DNA of 64,000 bases from Marinobacter sp. C7 (GTDB lineage: Bacteria > Pseudomonadota > Gammaproteobacteria > Pseudomonadales > Oleiphilaceae). A model generated the notes under the pieces. It did no database searches, had not been told where the DNA came from, and saw only the letters and a list, made by a program, of their open reading frames with translations. Shown one piece after another: positions 53,193 to 62,200 of the stretch (position 1 is the stretch's first letter; each line of letters starts with the position of its first letter). The position numbers and the translations under genes are program-made. Where the stretch lies: the NCBI RefSeq assembly GCF_022343555.1, contig NZ_JAKQZH010000002.1, forward strand, positions 186,001 through 250,000, read 5' to 3'.

Positions 53193-55049
53193 ATGGCAGC
53201 CAGCAACTCCACCAAATCGGGTTCCGATAAAAACACAGTGCTTCGGGACATCATCACCGACCTGCGTTTTCCGGATATGCAGGACCTTGCCAGCCTGCTC
53301 AACTTCCGGCCGGAGGAAGGCCAGATCTGGCTCGGCGATAAGCGCATGTTGCTTATCCATGCCGAGTCCTTTGGGTCGCTCCGACAGGAACTGGTGGAAA
53401 CCATGGGCACGGAGTACACCAGAGGGCTGCTGACCCGGGCCGGCTATCTCTCGGGGATGCGGGATGCAGAGCTCGCGATCAAGACTCGCCACAACGAGAG
53501 TGAACTGGAGATGCTGGCGGCGGGAGCCCAGTTACATGCGCTTTCCGGGATGGTGGAAGTGGAGCCCGTTCGCGTCGAAGCCGATCAGGAGCGTGGCTAT
53601 CTCTACGGTGAGTTCATCTGGAAGCACTCGGTCGAAGACGACATGCATCTGGCGTTCAACAGCAAGACCAACGAACCGGTTTGCTGGATGGAGATCGGCT
53701 ACAGTTCGGGTTTTCTGACGCGCCTGATGGGAAAACGGGTGCTGGTTCGTGAAGTGGAGTGCCTGGCCACCGGTGACAACGTCTGCAGAGCAGTTGCCAA
53801 ACCTGTAGAGGAGTGGGACAACGCCGAGGAAGACCTAAAGTATTTTCAGCCGCGCTCAAGCGATCATCGACAGATCGCCCCGGTGTTTACCAAACCCAAT
53901 CGGACCGTTACCCCCAAGACAGCACCTTTCGGACTCAAGCCCGAACAGGATAAGCCCATGCCTCTTGACCGCCCGATTGGCAGCTCCGGGGCCTACCATT
54001 CCGTACTGCACAAGATTATTCGGGTAGCACCTACCAACGCGACGGTTCTTTTGCTCGGCGAGAGCGGCGTTGGCAAGACCATGTTTGCCCATGAGATCCA
54101 CGCCAACAGTCGGCAAGCCAACGGCCCGTTTGTCGAGGTGAACTGCGCAGCCATACCGGACCAGCTGATTGAATCAGAACTGTTTGGCGTCCAGAGAGGT
54201 GCCTATTCGGGTGCCTCGGATTCCCGCCCCGGGCGGTTTGAGGCTGCGAACGGGGGAACCCTTTTCCTGGATGAGATCGCGACTCTCAGCATGACTGCAC
54301 AGGGTAAGCTGCTCCGTGTCCTGCAAAGCGGAGAACTCGAGCGCCTTGGCAGTAACAAAACGATCAAGGTCAACGTCAGGGTGGTAACCGCAACCAACGA
54401 GGATCTCAAAGCCGCGGTCAAAGAAGGTCGGTTCCGCAGCGACCTCTACTACCGCGTCAATGTGTTTCCGGTGACAATCGCCCCGTTGCGAGACCGAAAG
54501 GATGATTTGCCGATACTTCTCGACAACTGCATCAATCGGATGACCGAATTGCACGGTCGGTCTTTGAGCGGTATCACACCCAAGGCGCTTCAGAAAATTC
54601 TGGATCACAATTGGCCGGGGAATATCCGGGAATTCGAGAATGTGATTGAGAGAGCGGTGATACTGGCCGATGACGGTGAAGCCCTTGATGAACGCCATCT
54701 GTCCGGTCTGGGGGAACTGGATGAGGGAAGAAATGAAGGCACGGTAAGCTGGGACGCTGCACCGGGCATTGGCATAAAGCTGCCCAAGGGGCAAACTTCG
54801 GGCCCGAATGATGGCCAGAAGTCGGAGGAAATCACCGAGGCCATGCTATCCAATCTTGCTGGACGAATCCTTGCTTCGGGAAACTTCAGCCTCGCCCGAT
54901 CAGAAACGATCTTCGTCCGTAAAGCGCTCGAAATGACCGACAATAATGTCACGCGGGCGGCCGAACTACTGGGGATAACGCGAGCCCAGCTCGATTACCG
55001 GCTAAAAAAGCTGACCTCCGGCATGGATCAGGGAGACAGCGCCTCCTGA
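53193..55049 (+). CDS. Sigma-54-dependent activator, XylR/DmpR type with V4R sensor
   Basis: 618 residues. Residues about 20-120 are the XylR N-terminal aromatic-sensing domain ('NFRPEEGQIWLGDKRMLLIH'), followed by a V4R module (about 130-215, ending 'CLATGDNVCRAVAKP'). The AAA+ domain (about 265-500) has Walker A GESGVGKT, a GAFTGA variant GAYSGA and 'GGTLFLDEIATL' Walker B. The C-terminal Fis-type helix-turn-helix is 'NVTRAAELLGITRAQLDYRLKKL'. In DmpR and XylR the V4R region binds phenols or toluenes and releases repression of the ATPase. It should activate the divergent 19-kb operon. Confidence 0.94.
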   Translation: MAASNSTKSGSDKNTVLRDIITDLRFPDMQDLASLLNFRPEEGQIWLGDKRMLLIHAESFGSLRQELVETMGTEYTRGLLTRAGYLSGMRDAELAIKTRHNESELEMLAAGAQLHALSGMVEVEPVRVEADQERGYLYGEFIWKHSVEDDMHLAFNSKTNEPVCWMEIGYSSGFLTRLMGKRVLVREVECLATGDNVCRAVAKPVEEWDNAEEDLKYFQPRSSDHRQIAPVFTKPNRTVTPKTAPFGLKPEQDKPMPLDRPIGSSGAYHSVLHKIIRVAPTNATVLLLGESGVGKTMFAHEIHANSRQANGPFVEVNCAAIPDQLIESELFGVQRGAYSGASDSRPGRFEAANGGTLFLDEIATLSMTAQGKLLRVLQSGELERLGSNKTIKVNVRVVTATNEDLKAAVKEGRFRSDLYYRVNVFPVTIAPLRDRKDDLPILLDNCINRMTELHGRSLSGITPKALQKILDHNWPGNIREFENVIERAVILADDGEALDERHLSGLGELDEGRNEGTVSWDAAPGIGIKLPKGQTSGPNDGQKSEEITEAMLSNLAGRILASGNFSLARSETIFVRKALEMTDNNVTRAAELLGITRAQLDYRLKKLTSGMDQGDSAS

Positions 55050-55092
55050 CCCGTCTGTATTCGGTTCGACGTGACAGAGAACCGGGTGGAAC

Positions 55093-56505
55093 CTAGGTCC
55101 GGAGCCCGAGTGCCAGGACCCCCGCACCGGCAAAAAGCAGGGCCAGGATCCCGAATAACCAACCATATATATCCATGAAATTTGCGGGCGCGACCTCGAA
55201 AAGTACGGTAAGCCAGGACACGGACAGTCCGAGCAGGACAATCCCCAAAGCTCCACCGCCCTGGCGCAGGAAAGTGGCGGCCGCCGTGGCGTGCCTTACT
55301 TCCCGGGCAGGAACCGAACGTGCAATGGCCGAATACAGGCTCGGTATGATGCTGCCCAGCCCCACTCGACTCAGAACGATGGCTACTGCCAAAACCACCA
55401 GGTTATCCGAAAGACTGAAGATGAGGCAGGACACCGTGAAACTCATCAAGCCCAGCACAAGTATTCGGGCTGGCGAATAACGATCAACCAGCCGGCCGGT
55501 CGAGGCAATCGTCAGCGCGAGGGCTATCCCGCCCACCAGCAGGAAATTGCCGGTCGTTGTCGCAGAAACGCCCAGCCCTTGCTGCAGCATCAGTGGTATC
55601 AGAAAGACGGATCCATACATTCCGGTGCCGTAAGCCACGGTAATCATGGCAGCACGGCGAAACTCAGGCTGGCGAAACAGATTTACAGGGATCAGTGAGG
55701 CAGGGCTTCGGCACTGTTGCATCCAGAACAGCCATACACCCAGCAGCCAGACTCCTCCGGATAGCACACCTGCGAGGGACGACTCCGCCCAGGCGAATGG
55801 CCAGAGGAATATCCCTGCCACCAGAAAAGCCAACAGCAGGATACCCGCCCAGTCGAGGGCGCCGGTCTGATCTTTACCGGACACATCGTCCGATTGGGTA
55901 TCGGGCGCAATCAGAGCCATCAGTGCCGCCAGGCATGCGGGTATGGCACCAAGGGCAAAGACCGACTGCCAGCCCGCATAATCCACAGCCCAGCCCGCAA
56001 AAGCCGGTCCCAAGGCCGGGGCCATGACAACACCGAGGCCGAACATCGACATCGCGCGCCCATGGCGGTGAACCGGGGTGTACTCCAGCAAGAGAAACAG
56101 GGACAAAGGCTGTATGATTCCGGCGCAGATCCCCTGGAACATCCGCACCAGTAGTAATCCGACAAAGCCGGTAACAAGCAAGCCAAGCAAGGAAATCACG
56201 GAGTAGACCATCAGGACGCTGAAAAAAACCCGCCAGGGGCCGAATCGATCGGCCAGCCAGGCGGTAATGGGAGCAACAACGACGGTCAGACCCAGAAAGA
56301 CCGATGAGAACAATTGAGCGACCCGGGGTTCCAACGACAGATCCCTCATCATTGGCGTGATCGCAACATTGATGGTGGTGGCAGACATGACGACAGCGAA
56401 ACAACCCAGCGTCAGCGCAGCAGTCAGGAGGCGACTCAGGCTACGCTCGGCTTCTCGACAGGTCGCCGCTTTTTCCGCCACCCGATAACTGTCTGTCGTC
56501 ATCAT
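55093..56505 (-). CDS. MFS transporter, DHA2/EmrB-like
   Basis: 470 residues with 13-14 hydrophobic helices. 'ITAWLADRFGPWRVFFSVLMVYSVISLLGLL' (MFS motif A region), 'QGICAGIIQPLSLFLLLEYTP' and the 'GMYGSVFLIPLMLQQGLG' segment are typical of DHA2 multidrug-type permeases. It is convergent with the sigma-54 regulator and directly follows the isochorismatase-fold gene, so it probably serves the LysR-linked cluster as importer or exporter. Confidence 0.87.
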   Translation of the reverse strand: MMTTDSYRVAEKAATCREAERSLSRLLTAALTLGCFAVVMSATTINVAITPMMRDLSLEPRVAQLFSSVFLGLTVVVAPITAWLADRFGPWRVFFSVLMVYSVISLLGLLVTGFVGLLLVRMFQGICAGIIQPLSLFLLLEYTPVHRHGRAMSMFGLGVVMAPALGPAFAGWAVDYAGWQSVFALGAIPACLAALMALIAPDTQSDDVSGKDQTGALDWAGILLLAFLVAGIFLWPFAWAESSLAGVLSGGVWLLGVWLFWMQQCRSPASLIPVNLFRQPEFRRAAMITVAYGTGMYGSVFLIPLMLQQGLGVSATTTGNFLLVGGIALALTIASTGRLVDRYSPARILVLGLMSFTVSCLIFSLSDNLVVLAVAIVLSRVGLGSIIPSLYSAIARSVPAREVRHATAAATFLRQGGGALGIVLLGLSVSWLTVLFEVAPANFMDIYGWLFGILALLFAGAGVLALGLRT

Positions 56506-56530
56506 TATTGCCTGTAATCACCCGAACCAA

Positions 56531-57106
56531 TTACTCGAATGCGCTTTCGGAATTGGCCACTGTGCAGAATCGTCCAATACTGCCCACGGAGTTGTCATGC
56601 TCCTGGGCTGAAGGACAAGCACAACAGTCTTCCAGAAGTACCACGTCGAAATCCCGGTCATGAGCGTCACGAACAGTAGCCTGCACCACCGCCTGGGTAC
56701 TCACGCCACTGCAATAAATCCGCTCGATGCCCGCTCGACGAAGCAGCACTTCCAGTTTTGTGGCGTAAAATGGCGAGACCCGGTGTTTGACGATATCCCA
56801 CTCGTCTTCTTTCGGCGCCAGCGCCTCATGGACCTGGCCACCCCATTCGTTCATCTTCAGAATGCCGTTCCTGGCAATGGGACCGAACACCTGGGAATCG
56901 GGATTGGCTTCCCGATGATCATCGGAAAACGCAACGCGCACATACGCCACGGGAATGCCCTTGGCCCGCGCAGTCTCGATTGCCTTTGCAGTGCGATTGA
57001 TGATGTCGCGGGACTGGACCTGATCCTGCAACGGAGTCTTGCCACTGGCGCCCTCCGGGTGGATCAGATCATTCTGCATATCCAGAACCAGATAAATACT
57101 TTTCAT
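56531..57106 (-). CDS. Isochorismatase-fold hydrolase lacking the usual cysteine
   Basis: 191 residues. Opening 'IYLVLDMQNDLIHPEGA' carries the conserved Asp, and 'EDEWDIVKHRVSPFYATKLEVLLR' the conserved Lys. In cysteine hydrolases of this family the motif GVxTxxCV carries the nucleophile; here it reads GVSTQAVV, with Val in place of Cys. It may therefore be a true isochorismatase-like (non-Cys) enzyme or have changed chemistry. It lies 30 bp downstream of the SDR gene. Confidence 0.85.
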   Translation of the reverse strand: MKSIYLVLDMQNDLIHPEGASGKTPLQDQVQSRDIINRTAKAIETARAKGIPVAYVRVAFSDDHREANPDSQVFGPIARNGILKMNEWGGQVHEALAPKEDEWDIVKHRVSPFYATKLEVLLRRAGIERIYCSGVSTQAVVQATVRDAHDRDFDVVLLEDCCACPSAQEHDNSVGSIGRFCTVANSESAFE

Positions 57107-57136
57107 AAATACTTCCTCTTGGTTGTCTTGTGAAAA

Positions 57137-57892
57137 TCAGTCACACCAGAGTGCGCCGTTGATATCGAGAACTTCCCCGGTAATAAACCGGGCCTTGTCG
57201 GACAGCAGAAAACTGATCGCCTCGGCCACCTCACCCGCTTCACCCATGCGGCCTGCGGGAATGAGGTTCCGGAGGTTGTCAGGAAAGTTGGTCGTCATGG
57301 AGGTGGCAATGGGGCCGGGTGCAACGGCATTGACCCGCACATTTCTGGGCGCCAGTTCCTTGGCCAGGAACCCGGTCATGGTATGCACCGAGGACTTGGA
57401 CATTCCGTAAGCGACATTGCCCGCCCGATCCAACTCCCGTTCATCAACCCAGGCTCGTGCGTTGCCGGAATTCTTGCCCACCACGGAACCGAGGTTCACG
57501 ATGGCGCCAAATCGATTCTCCGCCATACGGCGACCCACGACCTGACATGGCAAAAAACTGCCCATGACATTGATCCGCAAAACCCGCTCTAGCTCTTTGA
57601 GGGACAGCGACAATGCGCTGCCAACGGATACCACACCGGCCACATTCACCAGGGCGGTTATAGCTCCGGCACTGGCCTCGACCCGCTCGACCAAGAGCTT
57701 GACCGCGTGCTCGTCAGTGATATCGCAACAGGCGTAAAACACGCCATCGGGCAGGGAGTCGGGGCGCCCGGCGCGGAGGTCCGCGCCGTAAACACGGTAT
57801 CCCTCGCTCAGAAGCTGTTGACAGGTAGCGGCACCGATAGCCCCTGCGGCCCCGGTAACCAGGGCCACTTTCGGTCTGTTGACAGTTACCAT
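57137..57892 (-). CDS. Short-chain dehydrogenase/reductase
   Basis: 251 residues from ATG 57892, four bases after the flavoprotein stop. SDR motifs: 'VALVTGAAGAIGAATCQQL' cofactor loop, 'NVAGVVSVGSALSL', 'NLGSVVGKNSGNARAW' Ser, catalytic Tyr/Lys in 'NVAYGMSKSSVHTMTGFLA', and 'FITGEVLDINGALW'. The Asp after beta-2 ('YGADLRAGRP') favours NAD. Substrate unknown; operon context suggests it oxidises or reduces a product of the adjacent flavoprotein. Confidence 0.9.
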   Translation of the reverse strand: MVTVNRPKVALVTGAAGAIGAATCQQLLSEGYRVYGADLRAGRPDSLPDGVFYACCDITDEHAVKLLVERVEASAGAITALVNVAGVVSVGSALSLSLKELERVLRINVMGSFLPCQVVGRRMAENRFGAIVNLGSVVGKNSGNARAWVDERELDRAGNVAYGMSKSSVHTMTGFLAKELAPRNVRVNAVAPGPIATSMTTNFPDNLRNLIPAGRMGEAGEVAEAISFLLSDKARFITGEVLDINGALWCD

Positions 57893-57896
57893 GCCG

Positions 57897-59345
57897 TCAG
57901 GCCTCCAGGCCCGCTGCCGTTCGGCCGGCAATCCTGCCGAACGTCAGTCCCCGCAGTACCGATGTGCCACCACAATAATTGCGGTAGTACATGCCCACGG
58001 TCTCACCGGCAGCATAGAGGCCCTTGATGGGATCGCCGTCGATATTGACGACGCGTGCACCGTCATCAATTTTCAGTCCACCAAAGGTAAACACGTTCGC
58101 GGAAATAACGGGATACGCCATGAACGGCCCCTGATCGATCGGCAGTGCCCAGTTGCTCTTGGCCGGAACAACGCTCTCGGTGCATACGCCATCTTCTTCC
58201 AGGGGACGATAGTCACCGCCCTTACATCCCGCGTTATAGGCGCGCACTGTGGCCACGAATTCCTCAACCGGGACTTCCAGCTTCTCTGCAAGCCCCTCCA
58301 GTGTCCCCGCCTCTATGGCCGGTTGATCGGTACGGATACCCAGGCGGTAGTTGGGAATGTCCTTCACTTTCTGATCGAGCACGCAGTAGGCAATGCCATC
58401 CGTCTGCGCGTAGATCTTCCGGGTGATGCGCTCATACCAGGCATCGACGGTTCCCGGCGCTTCGTCGGTAAAACGCCGACCCTCCTTGTTGACCAGGACA
58501 CCGTAGGGGAAGATAAAAATCGACGGCTCCGAGATACCGGAACGCGGATCCACCGGTTCCGCATGGTAATTGCCGAATTCGCCGCCGGCAGCCGCACCCA
58601 CATCCAGTGCCATCCGAATGCCCTCTCCCCGGTTGTAATAACCGCCCTTGCAAACCGGGCGCAGGTAGGCTGCACGATGCCCGAGGTAACGGGTCAGCAT
58701 CTCGCTGTTGCCTTCGAAGCCCCCACTGGCCAACACCACCTCGCCCTCAAACTCAAGGCTTCCTTCGGTACGGGAGTGTGCCTTGAGCCCGGAAACCTCA
58801 CCGTTTCTGGTCAGGATCAGCTCACGCCCGGAGGTCTCATAGAAAAAGGTAGCCCCAAGGTTCTCGGCTTTGGCAGCGAGGGTTTCAACGATGGCTTCCC
58901 CACCACCAACCGGCAGCAAACGGGGTTGGGTACTGGTCAGGAACTGGGTCGGAAGGAAGTCGAACTTGACCCCGTTTTCCTGCAGCCAGCTGATGGTGAC
59001 CGGAACATTCTCGGAAAAAGTGCCAATAATGCCGGCATCCACCGCCGGGAGTGCCCGGGTCTGGGCCGACCAGTACTGGCGCTCCGAGAGCGACTCCGCC
59101 ACAAAATCCGGATCCTGGTAGAAGCCGGAATTCTCAGCGAGGAAATCATCGAAATCATCGGTGACTTCAGTCTCGCTCTTCATTCGTAAATAAGCCTCGG
59201 TAAACCGGCTCTGACCGCCCCGTTCTTCACGGGTCGCCCGCTCCAGCACCGCCACCTTCAAACCGTTTTCAGCCGCAGAAACCGCGGCAGAGAGACCCGC
59301 CACGCCGCAGCCAACAACGACCAGATCGAACTTCAAATTTGTCAT
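57897..59345 (-). CDS. FAD-dependent dehydrogenase, TcuA / fumarate-reductase flavoprotein family
   Basis: 482 residues from ATG 59345 with GGGAGG upstream; the extension to 59462 is rejected. 'LVVVGCGVAGLSAAVSAAENGLKVAVLERA' binds FAD, 'GGQSRFTEAYLRM' follows, and C-terminal 'NYCGGTSVLRGLTFGRIAGRTAA' is typical of tricarballylate dehydrogenase TcuA and related enzymes. No TcuB gene is present, so electrons may go to the ETF pair at 60394-62178. First gene of a four-gene minus-strand operon divergent from lysR. Confidence 0.87.
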   Translation of the reverse strand: MTNLKFDLVVVGCGVAGLSAAVSAAENGLKVAVLERATREERGGQSRFTEAYLRMKSETEVTDDFDDFLAENSGFYQDPDFVAESLSERQYWSAQTRALPAVDAGIIGTFSENVPVTISWLQENGVKFDFLPTQFLTSTQPRLLPVGGGEAIVETLAAKAENLGATFFYETSGRELILTRNGEVSGLKAHSRTEGSLEFEGEVVLASGGFEGNSEMLTRYLGHRAAYLRPVCKGGYYNRGEGIRMALDVGAAAGGEFGNYHAEPVDPRSGISEPSIFIFPYGVLVNKEGRRFTDEAPGTVDAWYERITRKIYAQTDGIAYCVLDQKVKDIPNYRLGIRTDQPAIEAGTLEGLAEKLEVPVEEFVATVRAYNAGCKGGDYRPLEEDGVCTESVVPAKSNWALPIDQGPFMAYPVISANVFTFGGLKIDDGARVVNIDGDPIKGLYAAGETVGMYYRNYCGGTSVLRGLTFGRIAGRTAAGLEA

Positions 59346-59443
59346 GCTTGTGCCTCCCTGATTTGTTGTTACTATAAGTTCGCCCTGAGAGGGGTTCGAT
59401 GCACGCTGGACTAATGGGGTTTTAGAAAAAGGTGAAGAACCGG

Positions 59444-60388
59444 ATGGATAAACTCTGGGCAATGCAGGTTTTTGCCCGGGTTGTAGAATGTGGCAGCTTC
59501 AGTCGGGCGGCAGAGTCCCTGGATATCGCCAATGCCACAGTGACCTCCAGCGTTCGCAATCTCGAGTCCTATCTCGGCGTCACCCTGCTGTCTCGCAATA
59601 CCCGCACCCTGCGTCTGACGGACGAAGGTGAGCGGTTTTTTGAACATTGCACAGACCTGCTGAGGCGGGTCGAAGAGGCGGAAGCGTCGGTACGGGATCA
59701 GAAGACATCCGTGCAGGGCCAACTGAAAATCGAGGCCCCGGTGGGTTTTGGAAAAGCGGTCATCGTTCCCAGATTAGCCGCTTTCTCAAAGGCCTACCCG
59801 GAGCTTTCGATCGCACTGCGGCTGACCGATCATCCGGAAGGACTCATCGAGAGTGGTACTGACGTGGCCATACGAATCGATTCGGTCAGTGATGCGGACC
59901 TTGTAGCACGCCCGCTGTATCAGGCCCATTACGTGGCGTGTGCTTCGCCGGCACTTCTGGAAAGCATCGATGTTCCGGGCCATCCCAGTGAGCTGGATCC
60001 GAAGCTGTGCCTGGGAATTTTCGGACATACCCGGTTTTCACCGCGTAAATGGCTGTTTGAACAAGCGGATGAGAGGGTAGAAATCGAGCCGGATGGCAGG
60101 ATGCACTTCAACAGCTCGGATGCGCTGATCCAGGCCGCTCTGGAAGATCAGGGGATTATCTTTGTACTGGATGTGTTCGTGAACAAGTTGATCTCATCCG
60201 GACAGCTGGTTGACCTGTTTCCGGATTGGTCCACCAATGGCCGAACTTTTTTCTCGGTGACCCCCCAATCAAGATTCGTTGCTCCCCGAACCCGGGCGTT
60301 TATTGATTTCATGATGTCGACCCTGGATTCGGAACGCCGTCCCTCTGTTGCCACGCAGATCAAGTTGCGCCCGGGCCGAGACGGCTGA
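59444..60388 (+). CDS. LysR-family transcriptional regulator
   Basis: 314 residues from ATG 59444; GTG 59432 is an alternative. N-terminal winged helix 'MQVFARVVECGSFSRAAESLDIANATVTSSVRNLESYLGVTLLSRNTRTLRLTDEG', then a type-2 periplasmic-binding-like sensor domain. The CrgA/AaeR subgroup is likely ('VIVPRLAAFSKAYPELSIALRLTDHPEGLIESGTDVAIRI'). It is divergent from the flavoprotein operon and probably controls it, and is convergent with ETF alpha (5 bp apart). Confidence 0.92.
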   Translation: MDKLWAMQVFARVVECGSFSRAAESLDIANATVTSSVRNLESYLGVTLLSRNTRTLRLTDEGERFFEHCTDLLRRVEEAEASVRDQKTSVQGQLKIEAPVGFGKAVIVPRLAAFSKAYPELSIALRLTDHPEGLIESGTDVAIRIDSVSDADLVARPLYQAHYVACASPALLESIDVPGHPSELDPKLCLGIFGHTRFSPRKWLFEQADERVEIEPDGRMHFNSSDALIQAALEDQGIIFVLDVFVNKLISSGQLVDLFPDWSTNGRTFFSVTPQSRFVAPRTRAFIDFMMSTLDSERRPSVATQIKLRPGRDG

Positions 60389-60393
60389 CCCCA

Positions 60394-61383
60394 TTACTCC
60401 CGGTCGTGCAGGATCCCGAGAACTTCCGGCAGTAACTCCTGCCATTCACCGACCACACCAGCTTCGGCCATCGAGAAGATCGGCGCTTCCGGATCCTTGT
60501 TGATCGCCAGAATCCGGGTGTCCGGGCTGATACCTGCCATATGCTGGGGGGTACCCGAGATACCCACGGCGAAATAGAGTTCCGGGCTCACGAATTTGCC
60601 GGAGATGCCAACCTGTCGCACCACCGGCACGAGCCCGGCGTCCACCGCTGGCAGGCTGCCGCCCAGGGTACCGCCGCTGCTGCGGGCGAGTTGTTCCAGC
60701 ATTGAAAAACCTTCTTCATTAAGTCCGCGCCCCCCCGAAATCACCAGTTTTGAACTCTCCACCGGAGGCAGGCTCTCTCCGCTGGATTCTGTTGCCAGCA
60801 CTGGTGCGGCGGGGGCTCTTGCATCAACACGGATCTTTCTGACATCCACTGGGTCAGCGGACTCTGTCAGCATCGGTTTACCCGCACGAACACAGGCAAC
60901 GGCAACACCACCGCTGACCTCCAGTGAGATCAGCTTGCGCCCGCCCCAGACCGACCGTTCGGCAACAATCCGGTCGTCTTCAAGCCTGACCTTCAGGCAA
61001 CGGCCAAGGCAATGGCCGCCCAAGCCATGTGCCAGTCTGGCTGCCAATTCCTCCCCCTCGGGACCCGGCGGTGTGAGGATCAGGCTGGAGGCTTCGGCAC
61101 AAGCCACCTGCGCCAGGGCCTCACCGGCGAGGGTTGCCATCGCGTCCGGCTCATCAGCGTCAATATCCTCTGGAGTCTCCACCTGCCATACCCGACTTAT
61201 TCCGGAACGGGCGGCCAGATTCATGCGGGCTTCCACCTCTTCGTTCCCTATAATGACCACCTCAGGACTCACTGCCTCTGCGCAGGTTGCCTGCAAGGCG
61301 GCCAGGGTCAGTTCCATGCTTTCCTGGCCCCAGGACGAGGGAACCACACCGACAATTCGAGAGATTGGCATCAAGCTTTCCAT
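60394..61383 (-). CDS. Electron transfer flavoprotein, alpha subunit
   Basis: 329 residues. The C-terminal FAD domain is intact: 'VISGGRGLNEEGFSMLEQLARSSGG', 'VRQVGISGKFVSPELYFAVGISGTPQHMAG' and 'ILAINKDPEAPIFSMAEAGVVG'. The N-terminal half is divergent. Twelve base pairs after ETF beta. It carries electrons from a flavoprotein dehydrogenase to ETF-quinone oxidoreductase. Being embedded with FRD-type flavoproteins rather than with the housekeeping etfBA, it is probably a dedicated pair. Confidence 0.92.
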   Translation of the reverse strand: MESLMPISRIVGVVPSSWGQESMELTLAALQATCAEAVSPEVVIIGNEEVEARMNLAARSGISRVWQVETPEDIDADEPDAMATLAGEALAQVACAEASSLILTPPGPEGEELAARLAHGLGGHCLGRCLKVRLEDDRIVAERSVWGGRKLISLEVSGGVAVACVRAGKPMLTESADPVDVRKIRVDARAPAAPVLATESSGESLPPVESSKLVISGGRGLNEEGFSMLEQLARSSGGTLGGSLPAVDAGLVPVVRQVGISGKFVSPELYFAVGISGTPQHMAGISPDTRILAINKDPEAPIFSMAEAGVVGEWQELLPEVLGILHDRE

Positions 61384-61395
61384 TGAATGCTCCTG

Positions 61396-62178
61396 TTAGC
61401 CCGCGGCTTTCCTGAGATAATCCACAATCGCTGCGGCCTGCTCCTGAACGCTGCCGTCAATCATGCGGCACTGGCCCTGGCGCTTCGCCGCCCTCGGCTC
61501 TGCCAACTCGCGGGACCGCACTGATCCGGGCTCATCCGTATTCTGGGTCACGGTCTCAATGCTCAGACGTTTGGCCATCATCACGTTCTTCATCAGTGGA
61601 TGCCGCAGTTTGTTGCGCCGATCATTCGTTACCGTGGCCAGGTACGTTCCGGAACAGCTCAACCATTCCCGCCTCGTACCTTTTTCACGCATCAGCCGCA
61701 CCTGATCGCCCTGCCATTCGGCGTACTGGGCCAGAGAAAAAAGCGGCAATTGCAGCTCAGTCGCCAGCATCACCGGGATGCTGCCCTCGTCCAGGTCTCC
61801 GAACTCCCGACCGATGAAAACCAGATCCGGCTGCGTTTCATCGTCCCGGACAAACGCTCCAATCTGGGCGGCAGTCATGGATGAATCCCATGGCCGGCAG
61901 GGCCGAAGATGCAGAATACGCAGGCTGTCGGGCTTGAACGCAGCCACCGACCGGGCCAGTTGCTCCTCATTCGCCCCGCCCAAGACCAGTACATGCACAC
62001 TGATCGCATCGCTCTTGTCCCTCAGTTTGAGAGCCAGCTCCAGCGCGCCCTCATCAAAAGGGCCCAGAATCCGACGGGTCTGGCCGGTCTCATGAAGGTT
62101 TCCCTCGCTATCCAGAGCCACTTGGTGGAGTGGATATCGGTTATCTGCCACACCCGCCAACACCACAAGAATATTCAT
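61396..62178 (-). CDS. Electron transfer flavoprotein, beta subunit
   Basis: 260 residues from ATG 62178 with a G-rich ribosome site; the longer frame to 62241 overlaps the upstream flavoprotein and is rejected. Nucleotide-binding ETF beta fold: 'NILVVLAGVADNRYPLHQVALDS', 'GAFVRDDETQPDLVFIGREFGDLDEGSIPVMLATELQLP' (signature region). It pairs with the alpha subunit. It is divergent in sequence from the usual housekeeping type. Confidence 0.85.
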   Translation of the reverse strand: MNILVVLAGVADNRYPLHQVALDSEGNLHETGQTRRILGPFDEGALELALKLRDKSDAISVHVLVLGGANEEQLARSVAAFKPDSLRILHLRPCRPWDSSMTAAQIGAFVRDDETQPDLVFIGREFGDLDEGSIPVMLATELQLPLFSLAQYAEWQGDQVRLMREKGTRREWLSCSGTYLATVTNDRRNKLRHPLMKNVMMAKRLSIETVTQNTDEPGSVRSRELAEPRAAKRQGQCRMIDGSVQEQAAAIVDYLRKAAG

Positions 62179-62200
62179 ATCCCCCCCTTGTTCTTCGTGC

